Origin: Methylobacillus flagellatus_A
Lineage (GTDB): Bacteria; Pseudomonadota; Gammaproteobacteria; Burkholderiales; Methylophilaceae
Reading direction: 5' to 3' (one strand)
NCBI RefSeq assembly: GCF_031344055.1
Contig: NZ_JADBEN010000004.1
Length of the DNA: 64,000 nt
The stretch's first letter is position 1, and every line of letters begins with the position of its first letter. Positions 34,395-44,080 of this stretch are shown piece after piece. The notes under the pieces are model-generated. The model did not search any database. It was not told where the DNA came from and worked only from the letters and a program-made list of their open reading frames with translations. The translations under genes were made by a program, and so were the position numbers.

Positions 34395-35267
34395 TCAAGC
34401 CGTTTCCGGCTGGAAGCGCATGGAAAGGTCGATCGCGTGCACATGCTTGGTCAGGCTGCCGATGGAGATACGGTCGACCCCGGTCAGGGCGATTTCGCGC
34501 ACATTGTGGATGTCGATGCCGCCGGACGCTTCGAGGATGGCTTGTCCGCGGTTGATCCTGACGGCTTCGGCAAGTGCCGGGATATCGAAATTGTCGAGCA
34601 GGATCAGCTTGGCGCGTGCTTTCAGCGCGGCCTGCAGCTGTTCGAGGGTTTCCACCTCGATCTGGATAGGCACGCCCGCATCCAGTGCGCGGGCGTTTGT
34701 TAACACGGCCTCGATACTCCCGGCGGCGGCGATGTGGTTTTCCTTGATTAATATTCCGTCGTAAAGCCCGATGCGCTGGTTGAGCCCGCCGCCGATGCGC
34801 ACGGCGTATTTTTGCGCGATGCGCAGCCCGGGCAATGTCTTGCGCGTGTCGAGGATATGGGCGCTTGTTCCGGTGATGGCGTCGACGTATTGCCGCGTGG
34901 CGGTTGCGGTCGCTGAAAGCGTCTGCAGGAAGTTGAGCGCGCAACGTTCGGCGGTCAGCAAGGCGCGGGCGGGGCCGGATAAGGTGCAGATCGTGCTGCC
35001 GGCCTTGACCAGGTCGCCTTCCTGAACCAGCCATTCGATCGCAATCTCCCTGGAGACGTGGCGGAACGCTGCGCTTGCCCAGGGGATGCCGCAAACTACG
35101 GCATCTTCGCGTGAGAGGATGGTGGCGGTTGCCAATTGGCCTGCGGGCACCAGCTGGGCAGTGATGTCTCCGGCGCCGACATCCTCTTCCAATGCGCGCA
35201 GGATATCCGCCTCGATGACTTTTTGCAGGGCGTTGGGGAGCAGTGCTTGCTGTGATGTGGAGTCCAT
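34395..35267 (-). CDS. nadC: Nicotinate-nucleotide pyrophosphorylase (quinolinate phosphoribosyltransferase)
   Basis: NadC makes nicotinate mononucleotide from quinolinate and PRPP in NAD synthesis. The 290-residue protein has the family segments RTALNF-like ERCALNFLQTLSATAT, DTRKTLPGLR (around 143), GGGLNQRIGLYDGILIKENH, and the C-terminal LEASGGI and GVDRISIGSLTKH. It is 54 bp upstream of the orphan ATPase gene in the same direction. Confidence 0.96.
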   Translation of the reverse strand: MDSTSQQALLPNALQKVIEADILRALEEDVGAGDITAQLVPAGQLATATILSREDAVVCGIPWASAAFRHVSREIAIEWLVQEGDLVKAGSTICTLSGPARALLTAERCALNFLQTLSATATATRQYVDAITGTSAHILDTRKTLPGLRIAQKYAVRIGGGLNQRIGLYDGILIKENHIAAAGSIEAVLTNARALDAGVPIQIEVETLEQLQAALKARAKLILLDNFDIPALAEAVRINRGQAILEASGGIDIHNVREIALTGVDRISIGSLTKHVHAIDLSMRFQPETA

Positions 35268-35313
35268 GATTTACATTATAATGCAGTCATCCATCTCTCA
35301 AGTCTTATTCAAG

Positions 35314-35925
35314 ATGAAGCTCCTATACTCCAACACCAGCCCATATGCGCGCAAGGTGCGCGTGGTGGCCGCAGAAAAGCGCATCGACGTGGATATGGTG
35401 CAGGTTGTGCTCGCCGACCCGGACTGTCCGGTCAACGACCATAATCCGCTGGGCAAGATCCCGGTGCTGATCCTGCCGGATGGCGACAGCCTCTATGACT
35501 CGCGCGTGATCGTGGAATACCTGGATCATCGCACGCCGGTGGCGCACCTGATTCCGCAAGACCATACGGCCAAGATTGCTGTCCGGCGATGGGAGGCGCT
35601 GGCTGACGGCGTGACGGATGCGGCCATCGCGGCCGTGATCGAGGGACGCCGCCCGGAAGAGGCGCAGGACCCGGCAGTGATTGTCAAGCAGCTAGGCAAG
35701 GTGGAGCGCGGCCTCAAGACCCTGGATCAAGACCTTGAAAAGAAAAAATGGTGCGTCAATGAAAGCTTCAGCCTCGCTGACATTGCCGTGGGATGCATGC
35801 TGGGCTATCTGGAGCTGCGCTACCAGCATCTGGACTGGAAGCAGCAGTATCCCAGCCTGGCCAAGCACTATGCGGCCATGATGAAGCGGGCTTCATTCAA
35901 GGATACTGCGCCAGCCGCGACCTGA
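35314..35925 (+). CDS. Glutathione S-transferase family protein
   Basis: This 203-residue protein has an N-terminal thioredoxin fold (MKLLYSNTSPYARKVRV, with KIPVLILPDG cis-Pro and the DSRVIVEYLD glutathione-binding segment) and an all-helical C-terminal domain (from about 85). A Ser (SNTSPYARK) stands where the catalytic Ser/Tyr is found in beta/theta-like classes. The start at 35314 fits the fold; in-frame ATGs at 35281 and 35266 would add residues without similarity. The substrate is unknown. It is divergent from nadC. Confidence 0.85.
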   Translation: MKLLYSNTSPYARKVRVVAAEKRIDVDMVQVVLADPDCPVNDHNPLGKIPVLILPDGDSLYDSRVIVEYLDHRTPVAHLIPQDHTAKIAVRRWEALADGVTDAAIAAVIEGRRPEEAQDPAVIVKQLGKVERGLKTLDQDLEKKKWCVNESFSLADIAVGCMLGYLELRYQHLDWKQQYPSLAKHYAAMMKRASFKDTAPAAT

Positions 35926-35972
35926 TTGGAGGCGGCAGGAAGCGAATATAGACAGCCCTGAAGCCGAGCGCG

Positions 35973-37055
35973 TTAAAGGGCTGACGTGATGATGCCGCCG
36001 CCCAGGCAGACATTGCTTTCATAGACCACGACCGACTGCCCCGGCGTGATGGCCCATTGCTTCTGGCCGAAGCGGATGTCCGCGCTCTCGCTTGTCAGCT
36101 TGTCGATTTCGCAAGGCGCATCCGGCTGGCGGTAGCGTGTCTTGGCGGCATAGACCCAATGGGTTTTCGGCTCTTCTCCCGCGATCCAGTGCAGGTTGCC
36201 TGCGACCAATCCGTCATTGAGCAGCAACGGGTGGTCGTGCCCCTGTACCACGACCAGCACGTTGTGCTGCATGTCCTTGCCCGCGACGAACCAAGGCTCG
36301 CCGTTGCTTTCCTTCGAGCCGCCGATTCCCAACCCCTGGCGCTGCCCCATGGTGTAGTACATCAGGCCGTTGTGCTGGCCGACGACCTTGCCTTCCGGCG
36401 TCTGGATTTCCCCGGGCGCGCGCGGCAGGTAGCGGCTGAGGAATTCCTGGAACGGGCGTTCGCCGATGAAGCAGATGCCGGTGGAATCCTTCTTCTCGCT
36501 GGTGGGCAGGCCGGCGCGGCGCGCAATCTCGCGGATTTCGCGCTTGAGCAGGTGGCCTAGCGGGAACAGGGTCTTGGAGAGCTGCGCCTGGTTGAGGCGG
36601 TAAAGAAAATAGCTCTGGTCCTTGGTGCCGTCGTCCGCCTTCATGAGTTGGAACAGGCCATTCTTCTCGCGCACCTGGGCATAATGGCCCGTAGCCATGA
36701 GGTCGCCGCCCAGCGCCATGGCATGGTCGAGGAAGGCCTTGAACTTGATCTCGGAATTGCAAAGGATATCCGGGTTGGGAGTGCGGCCGGCGCTGTACTC
36801 TTCCAGGAAATTGGCGAACACGCGCTCCTTGTATTCCTTGCTGAAGTTCACTGCCTCGATCTCGATGCCGATCTTGTCGGCGACGGCGGCTGCATCGATC
36901 AAGTCCTGCTTGGCCGGGCAGTATTCGTCGGTATCGTCGTCCTCCCAATTCTTCATGAACAGGCCGACGACTTCGTAGCCTTGTTCCTTGAGCAATAGTG
37001 CTGCGACGGAGGAGTCGACGCCGCCGGACATGCCGACGATGACTTTTTTCTTCAT
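35973..37055 (-). CDS. mnmA: tRNA 2-thiouridine synthase MnmA
   Basis: MnmA activates uridine 34 of Lys, Glu and Gln tRNAs with ATP and inserts sulfur relayed by the Tus proteins. The 360-residue protein has the PP-loop MSGGVDSS (residues 9-16), the first catalytic cysteine in DILCNSEIKF (around 98) and the second in STGICFIGERPF (around 195). nudJ lies 30 bp upstream in the same direction, the E. coli pairing. Confidence 0.97.
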   Translation of the reverse strand: MKKKVIVGMSGGVDSSVAALLLKEQGYEVVGLFMKNWEDDDTDEYCPAKQDLIDAAAVADKIGIEIEAVNFSKEYKERVFANFLEEYSAGRTPNPDILCNSEIKFKAFLDHAMALGGDLMATGHYAQVREKNGLFQLMKADDGTKDQSYFLYRLNQAQLSKTLFPLGHLLKREIREIARRAGLPTSEKKDSTGICFIGERPFQEFLSRYLPRAPGEIQTPEGKVVGQHNGLMYYTMGQRQGLGIGGSKESNGEPWFVAGKDMQHNVLVVVQGHDHPLLLNDGLVAGNLHWIAGEEPKTHWVYAAKTRYRQPDAPCEIDKLTSESADIRFGQKQWAITPGQSVVVYESNVCLGGGIITSAL

Positions 37056-37085
37056 GATGGATGTTCTATCTGCTAAATGGCAACG

Positions 37086-37529
37086 CTATAAATGGGTAAT
37101 CACATTGAGCGGGAAACGCTGTCCCGCCAGGTAGTGCTCGACGCAAGTGAGTACTTGCGGGCTGCGGTGCCTTGCCTGGCTGGCGCGGATCTCGTCCGGG
37201 GTCATCCAGATTGCGCGGATGATGCCGTCGTCCAAGGGCAAGCCTGGCTGATGGTCGTCAACATGGCCGATAAAGGCGAACCGCAGGTAGGTAATGTCCT
37301 TGAGCGGGTGGCGCCAATGGTAGATGCCCAGCAGGCTTTGCGGCGTGAAACGGTAGGCGGTTTCCTCGCGGGCTTCCCTGACGACGGCTTCCAGCAGGCT
37401 TTCGCCATTCTCCACATGCCCGGCAGGCTGGTTGAGGCGGATGCCGTCCGCGGTTTCTTCCTCCACCAGGAGGAAACGGCCGTCCTGCTCTACGATGGCG
37501 GCGACAGTGGTATGGGGTTTCCAGATCAT
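37086..37529 (-). CDS. nudJ: Nudix phosphatase NudJ (HMP-PP / nucleoside tri- and diphosphatase)
   Basis: This 147-residue Nudix hydrolase begins MIWKPHTTVAAIVEQDGRFLL, matching E. coli NudJ (YmfB), with Nudix box landmarks AGHVENGE and REAREET (around 40-62). E. coli NudJ hydrolyses nucleoside triphosphates and a thiamine-pyrimidine pyrophosphate. I chose the ATG at 37529; an upstream in-frame ATG (37583) adds 18 residues outside the family. Position beside mnmA supports the name. Confidence 0.88.
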   Translation of the reverse strand: MIWKPHTTVAAIVEQDGRFLLVEEETADGIRLNQPAGHVENGESLLEAVVREAREETAYRFTPQSLLGIYHWRHPLKDITYLRFAFIGHVDDHQPGLPLDDGIIRAIWMTPDEIRASQARHRSPQVLTCVEHYLAGQRFPLNVITHL

Positions 37530-37716
37530 GGACTTCTTCACCAGGCGACTGGCCACATCCGCAGCCAGATAACGTAAACCCATAATTTTACAGCGGGATT
37601 GATCGTGAAGCCAGCATTGCCGTCGGCGTGCTGCTGTAACTTTCTTGTTGGAGGCGAAGGCTATCGGGTAGTATCGTCGCCCAATATCAACCTATTACAG
37701 GCCATGTGCATCAAAT

Positions 37717-38304
37717 ATGACACGCATTTATCTCGCTTCCCGCTCACCTAGGCGCGCAGAGCTGTTGCAGCAAATCGGCGTGGAGTTTGTCGTCATCCCT
37801 TCCGATATAGACGAGTCTGTATATAATGCGGAGTCGGCTGCCGATTACGTCTTGCGTCTCGCGCGCGAGAAAGCCCATGCCGGCGCGGCCAGCCTGCAAA
37901 CGCTGGATATGCCGGTGCTGGCTGCGGATACCACGGTATGCGTCGATGGCGCCATTCTCGGCAAGCCGGCAAGCGACGAGGAAGCCTATGCCATGCTGGC
38001 GTCCATGTCGGGCCGCTGGCATGAGGTGCATACGGGGGTCGCGCTGGCAAGCAACCGCGGCGTGGAGGTCGCGTTGTCAACGACGCGCGTGAAGATGGCG
38101 ACATTGAGTCATGACCTGATCGCTGCCTATGTGTCCAGCGGTGAGCCGCGGGACAAGGCTGGCGCTTACGGCATACAAGGCCTGGGGGGGACATTGATAG
38201 AACGCATTGAGGGTAGCTATACCGGCGTGATGGGATTGCCATTGTTCGAGACGGCGAACCTGCTGAGAAATTGCGGATTTGCCATTCCACGCCAGGCAGC
38301 CTGA
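37717..38304 (+). CDS. maf: Maf-type nucleoside triphosphate pyrophosphatase (dTTP/UTP, YhdE type)
   Basis: The 195-residue house-cleaning enzyme hydrolyses non-canonical or excess dTTP/UTP. Maf signature YLASRSPRRAELL at the N-terminus, DIDESVY (around 32), AADTTVCVDG (around 68) with the catalytic Asp, and DKAGAYGIQGLGG (around 150). It precedes rng by 55 bp, as yhdE-rng in E. coli. Confidence 0.95.
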   Translation: MTRIYLASRSPRRAELLQQIGVEFVVIPSDIDESVYNAESAADYVLRLAREKAHAGAASLQTLDMPVLAADTTVCVDGAILGKPASDEEAYAMLASMSGRWHEVHTGVALASNRGVEVALSTTRVKMATLSHDLIAAYVSSGEPRDKAGAYGIQGLGGTLIERIEGSYTGVMGLPLFETANLLRNCGFAIPRQAA

Positions 38305-38359
38305 GTTGAAACCGGCCTAGGTTAACCATCCAGAGATCGAGAATCCAAGAACAATCAAC

Positions 38360-39811
<1,452 letters not shown>

Positions 39812-39816
39812 GTTTA

Positions 39817-39905
39817 GAGCCTGTTCATGATCTTTTCATAGGACACGTTGTCCCGGCAGGGTAGCCGCTGCTGCGTTACGTATCGGCTCTGAGTACGGGC
39901 ATCCG
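39817..39905. repeat. Half copy of the palindromic intergenic repeat
   Basis: GAGCCTGTTCATGATCTTTT (39817-39836) matches the fragment at 7565, and CCGCTGCTGCGTTACG then GAGTACG matches the middle of the second unit of 828-1101. The inverted partner is not seen; the copy seems to end near 39905. The remaining 39906-40026 shows nothing further except an A-rich approach to the next gene. Confidence 0.65.
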
Positions 39906-40026
39906 CGCCCATGCCGGCTTACTTCCGCTTACATTCTTTTGCGCAAGCTTTACCTTGAGCTTTGTCATGGTCTTGTTTCTGGATTTATACTCGAATAGGA
40001 CCATGTTTTGATCAAGGAGAAATGCC

Positions 40027-40749
40027 ATGCGCAACATATCCCGAAGACAGCTCCTGCAGCTTGGAGGAGGCCTGGGCCTGTTGGCCGTTCTGCCCTTAGT
40101 TGGACATGCCGCCTTCGCGGCTGAAGGGCAGCCCCTGAAAATCGGCACTATCGGCGCCGGGAACCTGGGTGGCGCGGTCGGTGCTTTATGGGTGAAGGCA
40201 GGGCACGAAGTTCTGTTTTCCTCACGTGATCCTTCAAGCCTGAAATCGTTGGTCGATAGATTGGGTCCCAAGGCGCGCGCCGGCACTGTGGAAGAGGCGA
40301 TTGCATTCGGCGATGCCATTTTGCTGGCCGTGCCTTATGAGGCTTATCCGCAAATCGGCCGCGACTACGGCGCAGCGCTTAAGGGCAAGATTGTGATCGA
40401 CGCAGGCAACGCCAACCGTAGTTCGCTATATCCAGAGACGCAAGCCAACGGCATCGGCGTGACCACGGCCAAATACCTGCCCGGCGCACGCATCGTGCGC
40501 GCCTTCAATGCCGCAAACAACCGCGTATTCACCGACAATGCGGGCCACACGCCGCGCATCGCCATCCCGATTGCCGGCGACGACCAGCAGGCGCTGGAGG
40601 TTGCCAAGGCATTGATCTCCTTGGCCGGTTTCGATCCCCTGGTCGTAGGCGGGTTGAAGGATGCGGACAAGTTCGCCATGGGAACCGATGGCTTCGGGCA
40701 TATCCTGACGGCTGACGAACTGGCAAAAAAGCTCGGCGTTGCACGTTGA
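40027..40749 (+). CDS. Tat-exported NADP-oxidoreductase-like Rossmann protein (F420-dependent family)
   Basis: This 240-residue protein has a twin-arginine leader (NISRRQLLQL, hydrophobic to residue 29, AFA before AEG), then a Rossmann domain with TIGAGNLGGAVG (41-51) and SSRDPSSLK after the second strand, typical of the NADP-dependent F420 reductase/coenzyme F420-like family; later segments DAGNANRSSLYPE and VRAFNA also match. Export of a nucleotide-binding reductase is unusual, since the Tat path would be needed to carry a folded holo-protein. AAGGAG precedes the ATG. Its partner and substrate are unknown. Confidence 0.78.
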   Translation: MRNISRRQLLQLGGGLGLLAVLPLVGHAAFAAEGQPLKIGTIGAGNLGGAVGALWVKAGHEVLFSSRDPSSLKSLVDRLGPKARAGTVEEAIAFGDAILLAVPYEAYPQIGRDYGAALKGKIVIDAGNANRSSLYPETQANGIGVTTAKYLPGARIVRAFNAANNRVFTDNAGHTPRIAIPIAGDDQQALEVAKALISLAGFDPLVVGGLKDADKFAMGTDGFGHILTADELAKKLGVAR

Positions 40750-40767
40750 TCCTTGCAGGACCGAAGA

Positions 40768-40791
40768 CCCCAAACAGCTGGCTGTTTGGGG
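40768..40791. terminator. Hairpin between the Tat reductase gene and yggT
   Basis: CCCCAAACAGC TG GCTGTTTGGGG: perfect 11-bp arms between two convergent genes, 19 bp after the stop at 40749. There is only a weak T-run, so terminator function is likely but not certain. Confidence 0.6.
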
Positions 40792-40819
40792 TGAGTCTTA
40801 GGCAGTTTGGAATACGCTC

Positions 40820-41395
40820 TTAGAACAAGCGCAGCAATTGCTGCTCCATCGGCGTGACGAATACGATCAGGACCAGTTGCGCGACGATGAACACGACCAA
40901 AGGGCTTAGGTCGAAACCGCCGGCTGTGGGGATGCGGTTGCGCAATGGGCGCAACAGCGGCCGGGTAAGCGCATCCAGCACAGGCGTAAGGATGGTGTGG
41001 GGATTGATCCAGCTGAGAATGGCTTGAAGCAGCACTGCATAAAGGAAGATGTAGATGCTGAGCTTCAACAAGCCGACAAATGCCAGGCCCAGCAAGGCGA
41101 TCCAGATGGTGTTGTCCGCCACGAGCAAGGGAAAGTCGCGTATCCACAACGAGCCCACTTGCAGCAGGAACTGCGCAATGAATGCCAGCAGCAGGGTAGA
41201 AGTGTCGAGGCCGCCGATTCCCGGGATAAAGCGCCGGACGGGCCTGACCGCGAAGTTGGTCACTGCGACCATGGCCTGGGAAACGGGATTGTGGAAAGGC
41301 GCGCGGGTCAGCTGCAGGTAAAAGCGCAGCAACAATGCCAAGGTAAACAAACCGAGGATGGTATGCAGCAGAAACTGCAAGGCGTTATTGATCAT
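40820..41395 (-). CDS. yggT: YggT family membrane protein
   Basis: This 191-residue protein is a duplication of the YggT domain: two units each of a hydrophobic helix pair (FLLHTILGLFTLALLLRFYLQL and YIFLYAVLLQAILSWINPH, in short) with the motif PVRRFIPGIGG / PLRNRIPTAGG. The family has been tied to osmotic or cell-division functions but the mechanism is unknown. The ATG at 41395 (MINNALQF) follows GGGGGC; the ATG at 41410 is less likely. It is downstream of proC, 34 bp apart. Confidence 0.88.
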   Translation of the reverse strand: MINNALQFLLHTILGLFTLALLLRFYLQLTRAPFHNPVSQAMVAVTNFAVRPVRRFIPGIGGLDTSTLLLAFIAQFLLQVGSLWIRDFPLLVADNTIWIALLGLAFVGLLKLSIYIFLYAVLLQAILSWINPHTILTPVLDALTRPLLRPLRNRIPTAGGFDLSPLVVFIVAQLVLIVFVTPMEQQLLRLF

Positions 41396-41429
41396 GCAAG
41401 CCCCCGGCATGAAATAGTATTGAGCATGG

Positions 41430-42239
41430 TTAGTCCTTTCCTAGCTGTTCGCCCAGTTCGCGAGCGCGCTCAGCGGCGGCATGCGCTGCCTGGATAATGG
41501 CTTGTTTGATGTTGGCCTGCTCCATGGAGAGGATCGCGCGTTCGGTAGTGCCGCCCTTGGAGGTCACCTGGGCGCGCAGCGCAGCGGCGGGCGTATCGCT
41601 CTGGCTGGCCAGCCGGCTGGCTCCCAGGAAAGTCTGCAGGCTTAAGGCGCGCGCCTGGTCGGGAGCGAAGCCCAGGTCCAGGGCCGCCTGTTCCAAAGCC
41701 TCGATGAAATAAAATACATAGGCCGGGCCGCTGCCTGAAATCGCGGTCACCGCATCTATCTTGCCCTCGTCATCGACCCATAATGTGCTGCCCGCCGCAG
41801 ACAACAGCAGGTCGGCCTGTTCGCGCTGTTCTATGCTGACGCCATCCGTCGCATAAAGGCCGGATACGCCGGCCTGGATCTGGGCCGGCGTATTGGGCAT
41901 GACGCGCACGATGGCGCTGTAGCCGTTCAGCCAGCGGCTGAGCGCGTCGCAGGTGATGCCGGCCGCAATCGAGATGACGAGCTGCTGGTTGAGGAAGCTG
42001 GCGAGAAAGATCGCCATGTCGCGTAATTGCTGTGGCTTGACAGCCAGCACGATGATGTCTGAGTTGGCGACGCTGGGCAGGTGCTCGGTGGCGTGAATGC
42101 CGAATTCTTCCGTCAATTGCTCCCGCTTTGCAGCATCAAGCTCAATGACATTGATGGCGGCCATGTTGTAGCCTTTTTGCTTGAGGCCGCCGATAATCGC
42201 GCGCGCCATGTTGCCGCCGCCGATAAAGCTGATTTTCAT
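41430..42239 (-). CDS. proC: Pyrroline-5-carboxylate reductase
   Basis: ProC reduces pyrroline-5-carboxylate to proline with NADPH. The 269-residue protein starts MKISFIGGGNMARAIIGGL (Rossmann motif), has VRVMPNTPAQIQAGVSGLY (around 117) and the C-terminal signature VTSKGGTTERAI. It overlaps yggS by 4 bp. The yggS-proC-yggT order is widely conserved. Confidence 0.96.
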   Translation of the reverse strand: MKISFIGGGNMARAIIGGLKQKGYNMAAINVIELDAAKREQLTEEFGIHATEHLPSVANSDIIVLAVKPQQLRDMAIFLASFLNQQLVISIAAGITCDALSRWLNGYSAIVRVMPNTPAQIQAGVSGLYATDGVSIEQREQADLLLSAAGSTLWVDDEGKIDAVTAISGSGPAYVFYFIEALEQAALDLGFAPDQARALSLQTFLGASRLASQSDTPAAALRAQVTSKGGTTERAILSMEQANIKQAIIQAAHAAAERARELGEQLGKD

Positions 42240-42943
42240 GTTGATTGTTCTGTGGTTGGTTTGATCCGGGCCCCGAAAATGGCGGAGCCCACTCTCACTA
42301 TTGTCGCACCCTCTTGAACGGCTGCGGGAAAATCTTCGGACATGCCCATGGATAACGTATCCAAGTGGTGTCCGGCCGATTGCAGGCTGTCGTAGATGTC
42401 ACGTACGGCGCGAAACTGCGACTGTTGTTCCTGCGGGTCATGGGTAGGGGCCGGAATCGCCATCAGCCCGCGCAGGCGCAGTTTGGGCAATTGCCTGATA
42501 TGGTCTGCCAGGGCAATCGCGTCGGCAGCGCTGGTGCCGCTTTTGCTGTCTTCGCCGCTGACGTTGACCTGGATGCACACCTGCAGCGCCGCTTGGCCGG
42601 GGCCGCGGGCGGCATTGAGCCTGTCTGCGATCTTGGCGCGGTCCACGCTGTGCACCCAGTCGAAATGCCTGGCGATTGGCTGCGTCTTGTTGCTCTGGAT
42701 CGGGCCGATGAAATGCCACTCTATCGCTAGGTCCTGGAGTTCCTCCTGCTTGGCGAGCGCTTCCTGCAGGTAGTTCTCGCCAAACTGGCGTTGCCCAAGC
42801 GTATAAACTTCGCGGATGGCGCTGGCAGGATGCGCCTTGCTCACCGCGAGCAGGCGGACGGAATCCGGCGCCCGGCCGGCATCAAGCGCAGCGGCCCCGA
42901 TACGGGCCTTGATTGCTTGCCAGCGCTTGCCAATTGTGTCCAT
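42236..42943 (-). CDS. yggS: PLP homeostasis protein (YggS/PROSC family)
   Basis: This 235-residue PLP-binding TIM-barrel protein regulates pyridoxal phosphate and amino-acid balance; it is not known to be an enzyme. The PLP lysine is in LLAVSKAHP (around 37) and the phosphate-binding SMGMSEDF with VRVGSAIFG near the C-terminus. I chose the ATG at 42943 (MDTIGKRWQ) behind GGACGGA; ATGs at 42961 and 42973 are alternatives. It shares a 75-bp gap with divergent pilT. Confidence 0.93.
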   Translation of the reverse strand: MDTIGKRWQAIKARIGAAALDAGRAPDSVRLLAVSKAHPASAIREVYTLGQRQFGENYLQEALAKQEELQDLAIEWHFIGPIQSNKTQPIARHFDWVHSVDRAKIADRLNAARGPGQAALQVCIQVNVSGEDSKSGTSAADAIALADHIRQLPKLRLRGLMAIPAPTHDPQEQQSQFRAVRDIYDSLQSAGHHLDTLSMGMSEDFPAAVQEGATIVRVGSAIFGARIKPTTEQST

Positions 42944-42977
42944 AATCCGTCCATTCTTCATGATTGCAACCATCCCG

Positions 42978-42996
42978 GCACCTGCGTGCCAGGTGC
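42978..42996. promoter_or_regulatory. Inverted repeat GCACCTG-N5-CAGGTGC between yggS and pilT
   Basis: Perfect 7-bp arms around a 5-base centre in the short gap between two divergent genes. It lies downstream of the predicted yggS start point and 20 bases before the pilT start; operator or hairpin function is open. Confidence 0.4.
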
Positions 42997-42999
42997 GGA

Positions 43000-43008
43000 A
43001 TTATAACA
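43000..43008 (-). promoter_or_regulatory. Extended -10 promoter of yggS-proC-yggT
   Basis: Minus strand TG T TATAAT (43008-43000), a perfect -10 with TGn extension; the -35 region is poor. The start point would be near 42993, about 50 bases before the yggS ATG. Confidence 0.5.
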
Positions 43009-43018
43009 GGAGCCTGTT
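43005..43018. promoter_or_regulatory. Palindrome enclosing the pilT ribosome-binding site
   Basis: AACAGG AG CCTGTT: six-base inverted arms with the Shine-Dalgarno AGGAG inside, ending right before the TTG start codon of pilT. In RNA it could weakly occlude the ribosome site; on DNA it could be an operator. Role not shown. Confidence 0.4.
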
Positions 43019-44062
43019 TTGGATATTTCTGATTTGCTGGCGTTCTCGGTCAAAAACAAGGCTTCCGACTTGCACCTTTCGGCGGGTATGCCGCCATTGA
43101 TCCGGGTGCATGGCGACGTGCGCAAGATCAACGTGCCGCCGCTGGACCACAGCGCAGTGCACGACATGGTGTACGACATCATGAACGACGGCCAGCGCAA
43201 GGTGTACGAGGAAACGCTGGAGTGCGATTTTTCCTTCGAGATTCCCAACCTCGCGCGTTTCCGCGTCAATGCCTTCAACCAGAACCGCGGCGCGGGCGCG
43301 GTATTCCGTACCATTCCCTCCAAGGTGCTGACCATGGAGCAGCTCGGCTGTCCGCCTATCTTCCGCGAGATTGCGCAGAACCCGCGCGGCATCGTGCTGG
43401 TGACCGGGCCGACCGGTTCCGGCAAATCCACCACGCTGGCGGCGATGATCGACTTCATCAATGAAAACGAGTTCGGCCATATCCTCACCGTGGAAGACCC
43501 GATCGAATTCGTGCATACCTCGAAAAAATGCCTGATCAACCAGCGCGAGGTCGGGCCGCACACCCTGTCTTTCGCCAATGCCTTGCGTTCCGCCCTGCGC
43601 GAGGACCCGGACGTGATCCTGGTCGGCGAAATGCGCGACCTGGAAACCATCCGCCTCGCACTCAGCGCCGCCGAGACCGGCCACTTGGTGTTCGGCACTT
43701 TGCATACCAGTTCCGCGGCCAAGACCATAGACCGTATCGTCGACGTGTTTCCCGCGGCGGAGAAGGAAATGGTGCGCTCCATGCTCTCCGAGTCGCTGCG
43801 CGCCGTGATCTCGCAGACCCTGTGCAAGACCAAGGATGAGCAAGGCCGCGTGGCGGCGCACGAGATCATGATCGGCACGCCCGCGATCCGCAACCTGATC
43901 CGCGAGAACAAGATCGCGCAGATGTATTCCGCGATCCAGACCGGGCAGAACGTCGGCATGCAGACACTGGACCAGAATCTGCAGGACCTGGTGCGACGCA
44001 ACGTGATTTCCCTGGCCGAGGCAAGAACCAAGGCTGCCAACAAGGATGCCTTCGTCGGCTAA
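43019..44062 (+). CDS. pilT: Type IV pilus retraction ATPase PilT
   Basis: PilT drives pilus retraction and twitching. The 347-residue protein has the family start MDISDLLAFSVKNKASDLHL, Walker A VTGPTGSGKSTTL (around 131), Asp box TVEDPIEFVH, Walker B DPDVILVGEMRD, His box FGTLHTSSAAKTIDR, and the C-terminal AIRNLIRENK motif required for retraction. The start is TTG at 43019 with AGGAG six bases upstream; no closer ATG exists. pilU follows after 18 bp. Confidence 0.96.
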   Translation: MDISDLLAFSVKNKASDLHLSAGMPPLIRVHGDVRKINVPPLDHSAVHDMVYDIMNDGQRKVYEETLECDFSFEIPNLARFRVNAFNQNRGAGAVFRTIPSKVLTMEQLGCPPIFREIAQNPRGIVLVTGPTGSGKSTTLAAMIDFINENEFGHILTVEDPIEFVHTSKKCLINQREVGPHTLSFANALRSALREDPDVILVGEMRDLETIRLALSAAETGHLVFGTLHTSSAAKTIDRIVDVFPAAEKEMVRSMLSESLRAVISQTLCKTKDEQGRVAAHEIMIGTPAIRNLIRENKIAQMYSAIQTGQNVGMQTLDQNLQDLVRRNVISLAEARTKAANKDAFVG

Positions 44063-44080
44063 CCGGGATTAAGGAATAGC

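Noticed and set aside
34351..35094. 247-codon minus-strand frame with Arg/His-rich product
   Set aside because: It is the shifted frame of nadC, which has all catalytic motifs in the other frame.
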